Shown here one piece after another: positions 15,006 through 21,719 of a DNA stretch of 21,719 bases. Numbering within the stretch: the first letter of the stretch is position 1; every line of letters starts with the position of its first letter. Origin of the DNA: Phycisphaeraceae bacterium (GTDB taxonomy: Bacteria > Planctomycetota > Phycisphaerae > Phycisphaerales > UBA1924); NCBI GenBank assembly GCA_009827205.1, contig WUAK01000008.1, positions 1 to 21,719 on the forward strand, in the 5' to 3' direction. Under the pieces are notes generated by a model, which saw nothing but the letters and a program-made list of their open reading frames with translations, searched no databases and was not told the DNA's origin. The position numbers and the translations under genes are program-made.

Positions 15006-15221
15006 ATGAGTACCTCTCAGCGATCCTCCGAACAACCGACAGGCCAGGCGAGGCCATATCTCCGCATCTATTTCCGATGCGCGAACCAGTACATCCGTGT
15101 CTATCGAAGGCCTGAAGATCCCGAATACTGCGCCAGATGCCCGACCTGCGGCATGACGAAGACATTCCGCGTCGGGCGGAGCGGGACCGCCCAGCGGTTC
15201 TTCGAGTTGTCGTGCAAGTAG
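15006..15221 (+). CDS. Small Cys-rich protein, likely zinc-binding
   Basis: This 71-aa basic protein has five cysteines: C25 (YFRCANQY), C42, C45 and C48 (YCARCPTCG) and C70 next to the end. The CARCPTCG knuckle followed by KTFRVGRSGTAQRFF looks like half of a zinc ribbon, with C25 as a likely further ligand. Small proteins with this shape occur in planctomycetes to my recollection, but I know of no function. The ATG lacks a clear Shine-Dalgarno site. It is the first gene of a rightward series, 18 nt before the next frame and divergent from lpxI across 141 nt. Confidence 0.8.
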   Translation: MSTSQRSSEQPTGQARPYLRIYFRCANQYIRVYRRPEDPEYCARCPTCGMTKTFRVGRSGTAQRFFELSCK

Positions 15222-15239
15222 CAGACGTAGACTCGATCC

Positions 15240-15770
15240 GTGAGTGCAACACAACCATTTACAATCCCACGCATGACCGGCCGGTGCGCCGCCACGGGCG
15301 ATGAACTCGTCCCGGGCCAGACCATGGTCGTTGTTCTGCTCGAGCGTCTGGAGGATGAGGAGCTCGACAGACTCGATTTCTCACTCGACGCATGGCACGA
15401 GGGCGCTCGACCCGAATCAGATAGGCACGTCTTCGCCACGTGGAAGACCGAAGTCCCAGAGCCCGGCAAGAAGCAGGATGCGCTCATCAGCGCCGACGGC
15501 ATGGCCGACCTGTTCGAGCAGCTCGAGGGCACCGAGGACCCTCGCCGCCTTGCCTTCCGTTACGTCCTGGCACTGATGCTCATGCGTAAGCGATTGCTGG
15601 AGTACGTTGGCACTGAGGGAAACGACCTGCTTGTTCTACCCAAGGGCGCCGAGGAAGGCACCGAGCCCACGCGTGTTCATGACCCTCAGGCAGCGGGTGA
15701 ACTCGATGAGGCGGCTCTGTCCCAGCTCGCCGAACAGGTTGAACAAGTCCTGGACAATCCCGATGGCTAA
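15240..15770 (+). CDS. Conserved hypothetical protein (176 aa)
   Basis: This is an acidic, soluble protein of unknown function. The N-terminus GRCAATGDELVPGQTMVVVLLE (14-35) resembles a single zinc-knuckle remnant followed by a beta strand. The middle has RLDFSLDAWHEGARP and a long amphipathic helix, RRLAFRYVLALMLMRKRLLEYV (about 101-122). The tail is Glu/Gln-rich (QLAEQVEQVLDNPDG). I recall similar proteins in planctomycete genomes next to lipoprotein genes but cannot name a family. The start is GTG at 15240, 18 nt after the preceding stop. Its last 8 nt overlap the start of the lipoprotein gene (ATGGCTAA), so the two are very likely translated in a coupled way. Confidence 0.82.
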   Translation: MSATQPFTIPRMTGRCAATGDELVPGQTMVVVLLERLEDEELDRLDFSLDAWHEGARPESDRHVFATWKTEVPEPGKKQDALISADGMADLFEQLEGTEDPRRLAFRYVLALMLMRKRLLEYVGTEGNDLLVLPKGAEEGTEPTRVHDPQAAGELDEAALSQLAEQVEQVLDNPDG

Positions 15771-16659
15771 GCGGCACTACTTTCTCTTTCTCGGGCTCCT
15801 CACTGTTCTCGTGGTCGGTTGTCAGGCGAGACCGACTTCCCTGAATGATGACCCGCCCGAGCCCTTGCCCAGTTACGAGGATGTGCAGGCGCGTGCTCAA
15901 GAACGCATCGGTTCTCTCGATCGATTCTGGGCGGTCGCTTCGGTCGGGCTCAGGTTCAAAGACGCCGAGGGCGACAGCCGGCGCGAACAGGGCGAGGGCC
16001 ACTTCCAGATCGTCAAGCCCTCGAGTGTGGCGCTCACCGTCGGCAAGCTGGGCGAGACGTATCTCCTGCTCGGCTGCGACGACGACAGGTTCTGGTGGAT
16101 CGAACGATTGGAAGAACGTGTCGCGTACGTCGGCGATCAGGACGGCGCGCGCGATCTGGCTACCGCGAGGGTCGGGGTGCCAGTCCTCCCGACAGACCTT
16201 CTCAAGCTCGCAGACCTGAACGCCTGGCCCGAGCCAGACTCACCCGAGGCGGGGACCGTGATCGAAATCGAGCGGGACGACCTGGACGCGTCGAAGATAT
16301 TCGCTGTCAAATTCGATGAGGGCGACCGGTCACGTGTGGTGTACCTAACCAGGCTCGCTTACGAACCGGTTGGTGTGGATCTGGTGACCGAGACCGGCGA
16401 CATCGCTGCGCGTTCTCAGCTGCTCGGTTTCGAGCGTGTGCTCAACCGGATTGACCCGTTGAATCACCAGCGCGTGCCGAGCCGGATTCTCGTCGATGTG
16501 CCAAGCGCCGAGTCACGCATCGAGCTCTCGCTCAGCAGGATGGAAATATCGAATCGGAGGCCCAGAGCACTGGTGTTCGATTTCGATGAGTTGATCAAGC
16601 GTTTCCGAATCGACTCAGTTGTTCCTCTTGAGGACATCGAACTCGGAGCGGGCAAGTGA
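15763..16659 (+). CDS. LolA/LolB-like lipoprotein
   Basis: This is a 298-aa exported lipoprotein. Residues 1-19 are a basic n-region (MAKRHY) and a hydrophobic core (FLFLGLLTVLVVG). They end in the lipobox VVG-C20, the lipidated cysteine. The mature protein is mostly beta: SLDRFWAVASVGLRF, GEGHFQIVKPSSVALTVG, ETYLLLGCDDDRFWWI and later strands such as SRVVYLTRLAYEPVGVDLV. This matches the half-barrel logic of LolA/LolB or of related outer-membrane lipoprotein-sorting proteins. It may bind lipids or lipoproteins at the outer membrane. The ATG at 15763 is used rather than upstream starts because only it gives a signal peptide. It overlaps the preceding gene by 8 nt, and its TGA overlaps the next ATG. 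Confidence 0.82.
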   Translation: MAKRHYFLFLGLLTVLVVGCQARPTSLNDDPPEPLPSYEDVQARAQERIGSLDRFWAVASVGLRFKDAEGDSRREQGEGHFQIVKPSSVALTVGKLGETYLLLGCDDDRFWWIERLEERVAYVGDQDGARDLATARVGVPVLPTDLLKLADLNAWPEPDSPEAGTVIEIERDDLDASKIFAVKFDEGDRSRVVYLTRLAYEPVGVDLVTETGDIAARSQLLGFERVLNRIDPLNHQRVPSRILVDVPSAESRIELSLSRMEISNRRPRALVFDFDELIKRFRIDSVVPLEDIELGAGK

Positions 16660-18227
16660 TGTGCAAGCTCTTAACACTACTGTTAGCGCTCTGCGCCGCG
16701 GCTAGCGCCAATGCGCAGCTCCCGGCAGCATCTGGGACCGACGAACAGAGCCATGGCTGGCTGATCGCGCAGGTCCCCGGCGAGGAGTCTGCGACGCTCG
16801 TGCACGTCCCCCCGCGCACACCTTCTACTTTGGCCACTCCTTCGGTAGCAGGCAGACTCAAAGCCGCGGCTTCACTCAGCGAGGCACCGATCCAGCTCGC
16901 CGCAGACGGCGCCACTGTGTTCATCATCTTCGATAAGGACGAGGGTGAGTCGTTCGAGGTTGCACAACTCACCGCGATCCCAACCGGCATCCAGGACAAC
17001 TGGGTGCGCGAACCAAGAGACCGGCTCAGGTTCCTGCCTTCGATCGAAAACGCCGACACGGTGCTCGGATTCGTAGCCGCAGATGGCAAACCCACCGCGT
17101 TGGTTGAATCAGGTCAATCCAAACAGTTGCTCACGCTCGAGGCGGGCGAATGGACAGAAAGCAGCAGCCCTGCGCTCCTCACAGATTCGACGGTTGTGCT
17201 CGTCTGCTCCGAACCAAAGCGGTTGCACATCGTTGAACGTTCAGCGGATCGCCTCCTCATCAACACACTGTCGGACGATACGTGGCAAAGCGTTGATCTG
17301 ACCGACGCGGTGCCCTTTCCGTTAGAGATGGTTCAGCCGGTGGGGGTGTACTGCAGCGAGCTCGTCTGTATTGTCCCCACAGAGACTCGGCACGAGATCT
17401 GGTCGCTGGGTGTGCAAGGCGCAGTGAAGCTTGGCATGATTGATCCGCCAGGTTCAACTCTCGCTGCAACGATCTTGCACAGCACAGGCCGCCTCGTGCT
17501 CGCGTGGACCAACGCCGATGAGCGAACGGGCGAGGTCGAATCAGGATTGCCAGCGCCCAGGGAAGTGTCGAACCCAATCCGCAGGGTGATCGAATTCAGT
17601 CTGATAGAAGGACGAACCGTGTACGCAGGGCGTGCCGTGGTCAGTTCACCAGTGAAGCAGTCCGAGTTCCGCAATCTCGCGTTCCTGATGATGCTCCTGA
17701 TGGGGCTCGTGCTGCTCGTCGTGCTCCGGCCTCCAGCCGAAGGCGCAGTGGTTTCCCTCCCGCCCGGTCTTGCGATCGCAGGACCCGGGCGACGGACTCT
17801 GGCAACGCTCCTGGATGGGCTGCTCGGGGTCGTGATCGTCGCAAGAGTGATGGACCTGACCGTGCTCGAAGTGCTCGGACCATTCGCAGTCCCCGCCACA
17901 GGTCGGCTCGACATCGGCCCGCTGCTTGTCGCGCTGCTCATCAACGTGTTCCACTGCTCAGTCGGGGAAGCCGTGTTCGGCCGATCGATTGGCAAGTCGT
18001 TCATGGGTCTGATCGTGGCTCGAGTCGATGCATCGTCTGCGGGCCTGCCCGAGGGCCAGTTCAGGCCTCCGGCGCCGTTCCGATCGCTCGGGCGGAACCT
18101 GATCAAGTGGCTCCTCCCGCCGGTCGCGATGCTCGCACTCTCCGACCCGGGCGGTCGTCATCGTGGAGATCTGCTGGCTCAGACAGCAGTCTTGTGCCGG
18201 GCGAACCCACCGTTATCGGACGCTTGA
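16659..18227 (+). CDS. Secreted sensor-like domain fused to RDD-family membrane domain
   Basis: This is a 522-aa protein. Residues 1-20 form a Sec signal peptide (MCKLLTLLLALCAAASANA, cleavage before Q20). Residues 21-335 form an exported, beta-rich region with repeated short strands (for example ATLVHVPPRT, TVVLVCSEPKRLHIVE, HEIWSLGVQGAVKLGM), which suggests a propeller-like fold. A membrane helix follows at about 337-356, then an RDD domain from about 376 to 512 with further helices. It contains RRTLATLLDGLL, FGRSIGKSFMGLIVARVD and HRGDLLAQT. RDD proteins are poorly understood; some act in ion transport. The domain order is unusual. ATG 16659 overlaps the TGA of the lipoprotein gene by one base (TGATG), with GGAG about 11 nt upstream. 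Confidence 0.82.
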   Translation: MCKLLTLLLALCAAASANAQLPAASGTDEQSHGWLIAQVPGEESATLVHVPPRTPSTLATPSVAGRLKAAASLSEAPIQLAADGATVFIIFDKDEGESFEVAQLTAIPTGIQDNWVREPRDRLRFLPSIENADTVLGFVAADGKPTALVESGQSKQLLTLEAGEWTESSSPALLTDSTVVLVCSEPKRLHIVERSADRLLINTLSDDTWQSVDLTDAVPFPLEMVQPVGVYCSELVCIVPTETRHEIWSLGVQGAVKLGMIDPPGSTLAATILHSTGRLVLAWTNADERTGEVESGLPAPREVSNPIRRVIEFSLIEGRTVYAGRAVVSSPVKQSEFRNLAFLMMLLMGLVLLVVLRPPAEGAVVSLPPGLAIAGPGRRTLATLLDGLLGVVIVARVMDLTVLEVLGPFAVPATGRLDIGPLLVALLINVFHCSVGEAVFGRSIGKSFMGLIVARVDASSAGLPEGQFRPPAPFRSLGRNLIKWLLPPVAMLALSDPGGRHRGDLLAQTAVLCRANPPLSDA

Positions 18228-18350
18228 CAGTTCTCAGTTGCTGCTATCGGCGATTTCTGCGCGTCTGCGGTCAAGCTTGCGCAACCGACATCCCGATAAC
18301 CGGCTTACGGACGCCGCGCAAAGAGAAGCGCTGCCCGGCTGGAGTGCGCC

Positions 18351-20819
18351 GTGTCGGAAGAGATCGTGGACATCGAGATCAACCCCAACAAACGCTCCTG
18401 GCGTGAGTTGTGGCAGATTCCAACGCTCGGAGTCGCAGCGCTGCTGCTGCTCACAGGGCTCATCGGTGTCATCCTCACACGCCCCGAGCCAGACATCGAC
18501 GGCATGATCAAAGCCGCGGAGGCAAGGATCACCAAGGCCGAACACGCCGAGGCACTTGAGATTCTCAACGGCAAGATCCGCCAGCATGTCGATGCGCCCT
18601 TCATCACAGAGGACCAGCTCCAGTCGTTCCACCTGCTTCGTGCCCGCGCGGTCGGCAAGGGCCAACGCGAGCTCGGGATCAACGACCAGTCCAACCACGA
18701 ATCAGTGCTGAATGAGTACGAGGCCGCCGAGCAAGCTGGCGCTGAGCTGACGATCGATGACCACGTGCTCAGGCTCGAGTCGATTCTCGAATTGGGACAG
18801 TTCGACGAGGCCGTGACGAAGCTGGCCGAAATCGGCGACGAGCACTCCGCTGAGCGGATCAGGATTCGCAAGGAGATCATCGAGCGGGCGCTTGGTGATC
18901 GCATTCCGAGGAATGAGCTCGCTGAGGCACAGCTCTTAGAACTCACCCAGGACACAATGCTCGGTGTCGATGACCGATGCTGGGCCGCCGCTCGCCGCGC
19001 ACAGATGCAGCTCAATCAGGGCTTTATCGACGAAGCGATCACCGGGATCCTGCGTGAGATGCCTCGCATTGCATCAGCCCAGCCCCACGCGCGGGGTGAG
19101 CTGTTTACCTTGCTCGGTCGGGGTTATATGGAGATCGGGGCGGTCTCTGAAGCTCGCAAGCAGCTCGAACGCGCAACAGAGCTGATCGAATCGGATGATG
19201 ACCTGTTCGCCGAGACCCTGCTGCAGCTTGGCATGTCGCTCGAGCAGACGGGTGAGATGGAGCTCGCGCTAGATCAATTTGACGTGATCACACAGGACTA
19301 CGCGGGATCAGACGCTTATCTCCCGGCGCTCCTCTCTCGAGGCGACGTGCTCAGCGCGATCACAGAGACTGACCCGGCACTTATCAGCAAAGAGGAAGCG
19401 ATCGGCGCATATGTCCGATTCGTCGATGAGGCGACCGGCAAGGCGTCCGCGGTGCTCTTGGACAAAGCCGTCAAGAGCCTCCTCAGGCGAGCAGAGGAGC
19501 AGTTTGTCAAGAACGATCTCGTCGCCTCGTCTCAGTACGCGCAGCTCGCTGAGGACATCCACGGTCTGAACGACACGCCGACCGAGGTCCTGCTCTCGCA
19601 GGCCAGGATCAGTCGCGCGATGGCCGACGAGATGCTCGCCGGCGCCATCGAAGGCGAGTCGCACGTGATCGATCTCGCGGACGCCGACCCGGTAACACGC
19701 GCACAGACGCAGCGCTACTACGTCCGTGCAGCCGATTACTACCGCAGGCACGCGGACCGGCTCGCGGGGACCGATGACGATTCTGGCTACGCGCAGAGCC
19801 TCTGGGCCGCAGCGGACGCGTTCGATCGTGGCGGCGATATTGCTGAAGCGATCGCGGGATTTACAGAATTCTCGCAGTCGATCACCGACGATCCGCGAGT
19901 ACCCGAGGCGATCTACAGGCTCGCTCGCGCTTACCAGGCATCGGGGAACTATCCGTACGCCTCTGAGCGATTCGAGGCTTTGCTGACAGCATCGCACAGC
20001 GAAGACCAGACGATCAATGTCGGACCGTTCGCGGTGATGAGCTATGTCCCGCTCGCGCAGGTGTACCTCGCGGATCTTGATGAATCCAACAACGAACGTG
20101 CAGAGGAGCTCCTTGATATCGTCATCAGCGGTGAGCTCGGCGACATTGATACAACCGCCTACGCGATGGCGCTCGCATCGATCGGGCAGGTGCACTACCT
20201 CAAGGGCGACTACCCGAAAGCCATCGAGAGCCTGACTGAGGCGCTGGCGCGCAACCCCGACCCCCGCGAGATGTACCGGCTCAAGTTCCTGCTCGCCGAC
20301 GCGAGGAGGCTCGAGTCCGAGAGCATCAGCGAGACGCTCTCAACCGGTTCGGTCGCACCCTCAGTCGCACGCGAGCTGATCGAGAAACAGAGCGAGCACC
20401 TCAGGATCGCAGCCGGCATGTTTGCCGAGGTCCGTGACGGTCTCGAAACCGTCGACCCACGTCGCCGAACCGCACTCGAGCAGATGTATCTCCGCAACAG
20501 CTACTTCTATGTGGGCGACTGCGCGTTCGATCTGGGCGAATACGAGAGCGCGATCCGGTCGTATTCCATCGCCAAAGACAGGTACGCCGACGACGCTGCG
20601 TCGCTGGTAGCGATGGTGCAGATTTTCAACTCGTACTTCGAACTGGGCGATCTCGAACGGGCGCGTACCGCAAGCGAGCGGGCGAGGCGTTTCTACGAGA
20701 CGCTGCCTCCCGAGGCATGGGAAGACAGATCGCTCCCTATGACACAGGCAGACTGGGAACGGTGGCTCGATTCGAGCTACGAACTCGCCTCCATGCGGAC
20801 TGAGGATATAGGCGGGTAA
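18351..20819 (+). CDS. Membrane-anchored TPR-repeat protein
   Basis: This is an 822-aa protein with a short cytoplasmic N-terminus, one membrane helix (about 24-42, LGVAALLLLTGLIGVIL) and a very long helical TPR region. TPR-like units are clear at GRGYMEIGAVSEARKQLERA, LGMSLEQTGEMELALDQFD, IYRLARAYQASGNYPYASER, ASIGQVHYLKGDYPKAIESL and YVGDCAFDLGEYESAIRSY. The repeats probably lie in the periplasm and act as a protein-interaction scaffold. The start is GTG 18351, with GGAG six nt before it. A 123-nt gap separates it from the RDD gene, so it may have its own promoter. It precedes the FlgN-like gene, with 42 nt to the ATG I prefer there. Confidence 0.88.
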   Translation: MSEEIVDIEINPNKRSWRELWQIPTLGVAALLLLTGLIGVILTRPEPDIDGMIKAAEARITKAEHAEALEILNGKIRQHVDAPFITEDQLQSFHLLRARAVGKGQRELGINDQSNHESVLNEYEAAEQAGAELTIDDHVLRLESILELGQFDEAVTKLAEIGDEHSAERIRIRKEIIERALGDRIPRNELAEAQLLELTQDTMLGVDDRCWAAARRAQMQLNQGFIDEAITGILREMPRIASAQPHARGELFTLLGRGYMEIGAVSEARKQLERATELIESDDDLFAETLLQLGMSLEQTGEMELALDQFDVITQDYAGSDAYLPALLSRGDVLSAITETDPALISKEEAIGAYVRFVDEATGKASAVLLDKAVKSLLRRAEEQFVKNDLVASSQYAQLAEDIHGLNDTPTEVLLSQARISRAMADEMLAGAIEGESHVIDLADADPVTRAQTQRYYVRAADYYRRHADRLAGTDDDSGYAQSLWAAADAFDRGGDIAEAIAGFTEFSQSITDDPRVPEAIYRLARAYQASGNYPYASERFEALLTASHSEDQTINVGPFAVMSYVPLAQVYLADLDESNNERAEELLDIVISGELGDIDTTAYAMALASIGQVHYLKGDYPKAIESLTEALARNPDPREMYRLKFLLADARRLESESISETLSTGSVAPSVARELIEKQSEHLRIAAGMFAEVRDGLETVDPRRRTALEQMYLRNSYFYVGDCAFDLGEYESAIRSYSIAKDRYADDAASLVAMVQIFNSYFELGDLERARTASERARRFYETLPPEAWEDRSLPMTQADWERWLDSSYELASMRTEDIGG

Positions 20820-20861
20820 ACGCAGATGAGGACGGCGGAGTCCGTCCGGGAAGGGTCAAGG

Positions 20862-21323
20862 ATGACCGGGATCGAATCGAACGACAGCCTGAACCTTGTC
20901 GCGCTCGTTGATGAGCAGCTCGAACTCTACAAAGAGCTCGATGCACTCAGCATGCGCCAGCACGAACTCGTCGAGTCCGAGGACACCGACGGGCTTCTGA
21001 AAGTGCTCGGCCAGCGGCAGGAGCTGATCAAAAGCATCACAGACTCTGCGACGCGGATGGCGCCGTACCGTGCGCGCTGGGATGACCATGTCCGCGAGCT
21101 CAAGGAGCCGATGCGTGACAGGCTTCGTCAAGGGCTCGACAACCTCTCCGCAGTGATGCAGGCGATCGCCGAGCGAGACGAATCGGACAGAGTGGCTATG
21201 GAGACCCGCCGAGATGCTGTCAAGGGACAGCTCGGCGGAGTCAAGCGTGGGACCGCCGCGGTTTCTGCGTATGGCGGCGCATCGCAGTCGCGTGGTCCCC
21301 GTTACCAGGACAGGAAGGCGTAA
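20862..21323 (+). CDS. FlgN-like protein (flagellar export chaperone family)
   Basis: This is a 153-aa helical protein. The pattern LVALVDEQLELYKELDALSMRQHELVESEDTDGLLKVLGQRQELIKSI is the N-terminal helical hairpin of FlgN proteins. These are chaperones for the hook-filament junction proteins FlgK and FlgL. A long second helical region follows (about residues 65-125), and the tail is Gly/Ser-rich and basic. I chose ATG 20862 because AAGGG lies six nt upstream. An ATG at 20826 would add 12 residues but has no ribosome binding site. The gene is followed after 3 nt by a histidine kinase. FlgN is assigned by helix pattern and context, so moderate confidence. Confidence 0.68.
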   Translation: MTGIESNDSLNLVALVDEQLELYKELDALSMRQHELVESEDTDGLLKVLGQRQELIKSITDSATRMAPYRARWDDHVRELKEPMRDRLRQGLDNLSAVMQAIAERDESDRVAMETRRDAVKGQLGGVKRGTAAVSAYGGASQSRGPRYQDRKA

Positions 21324-21326
21324 CGC

Positions 21327-21719
21327 GTGACGGAAGCTGCCCAGACAATCGAGGCCGCCGCGGGGACACTCAGCGCCGCTGAATTGGGCGAAGTGTTCAG
21401 CGCCTTCAACGACGTCACGACCCGGCTTCAGGAGACGCACGAGCGTCTGACGAGCGAGGTTGTGCGTCTTAAGGGCGAGCTGCGTCGCGCAAATGACGAG
21501 CTCGATCGCTCAAGACGTCTCGCGGCGCTCGGTGAGATGGCTGCGGGTATCGCCCACGAAGTCCGCAACCCACTCGGCTCTATCGGGCTGTATGCAGAGA
21601 TGTTGATCGCTGATCTCGATGACCGTGCAGCGGAACGCGAGACAGCTGAAAAGATAAGGCGTGCGGTCACCGGGCTCGACGCAGTAGTGGGGGACGTGCT
21701 GACGTTCAGCAGATCTATG
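21327..21719 (+). CDS. Sensor histidine kinase, NtrB/FlrB type, N-terminal part, cut by window edge
   Basis: The first 131 codons run to the right edge without a stop. Translation from GTG 21327 gives a soluble N-terminus with a coiled-coil-like segment (about 30-66, rich in Glu, Arg, Leu). The dimerisation/phosphoacceptor domain has the H-box LGEMAAGIAHEVRNPLGSI (68-86), with H77 as phosphorylation site. No membrane helix and no clear PAS domain lie before it, so it is likely cytoplasmic. This H-box type belongs to kinases that feed sigma-54 activators, including the flagellar FlrB/FleS and FlgS groups. AGGAAGG lies about 10 nt upstream, within the end of the FlgN-like gene, and the gap between genes is 3 nt. 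The ATP-binding domain and possibly a partner regulator lie outside the window. Confidence 0.9.
   Translation, partial: MTEAAQTIEAAAGTLSAAELGEVFSAFNDVTTRLQETHERLTSEVVRLKGELRRANDELDRSRRLAALGEMAAGIAHEVRNPLGSIGLYAEMLIADLDDRAAERETAEKIRRAVTGLDAVVGDVLTFSRSM

Noticed and set aside
18277..18284. TTGCGCAA palindrome and a GG...GC pair upstream of the TPR gene as a possible sigma-54 promoter
   Set aside because: The GG and GC are separated by 8 nt rather than 10, so it does not fit the sigma-54 consensus. An 8-bp palindrome is expected by chance.

Overview
The window reads as ordinary bacterial chromosome from a GC-rich, Gram-negative, probably motile bacterium. The best guess is a Planctomycetota member of the Phycisphaerae type. 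This rests on three things: LpxI with LolB-like lipoprotein content (an LPS-type outer membrane), the FlgN-like/kinase pair at the right edge (flagellum), and several small proteins of a type I associate with planctomycetes. The placement is inference from protein character, since no rRNA is present. I see no insertion sequence, phage, CRISPR array, tRNA or rRNA, and no obvious island of foreign composition.

Layout from left to right. 1-254 (-) is the start of a DUF4190-like membrane protein cut by the window edge. 529-1632 (+) is a two-domain methyltransferase. It converges on a minus-strand series: an unrecognised 182-aa protein (6419-6967), ileS (3201-6113) and a sigma-54 response regulator (1638-3071). 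A 298-nt gap at 6968-7265 holds a possible rod-like RNA hairpin and an inverted repeat. A HEAT-repeat protein (7266-9230, +) then converges on ispG (9234-10553, -). Next on the plus strand come a GNAT acetyltransferase, a Fur/PerR-family regulator, a PilZ protein and the GTPase Obg (10677-13324). Obg converges on lpxI plus a TlyA-like methyltransferase (13321-14864, -). The last third is a plus-strand series: a small Cys-rich protein, a conserved 176-aa protein, a LolA/LolB-like lipoprotein, a secreted-domain/RDD membrane fusion, a TPR membrane protein, a FlgN-like protein and a histidine kinase running off the right edge (15006-21719).

Functional themes are housekeeping (IleS, IspG, Obg, rRNA methylation), envelope building (LpxI, LolB-like lipoprotein, RDD protein) and signalling or motility (response regulator, PilZ, FlgN-like protein, kinase). 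All three convergent gene pairs meet almost end to end (gaps of 5, 3 and -4 nt), leaving no room for a conventional terminator. The most interesting deviations are a PerR-like regulator that keeps the regulatory metal ligands but has lost the four-Cys zinc site, an IleS with a degraded C-terminal zinc ribbon, a TlyA-like enzyme without its S4 domain, and the 15-18 kb envelope cassette. I did not find a clear-cut new defence, mobile or biosynthetic system.
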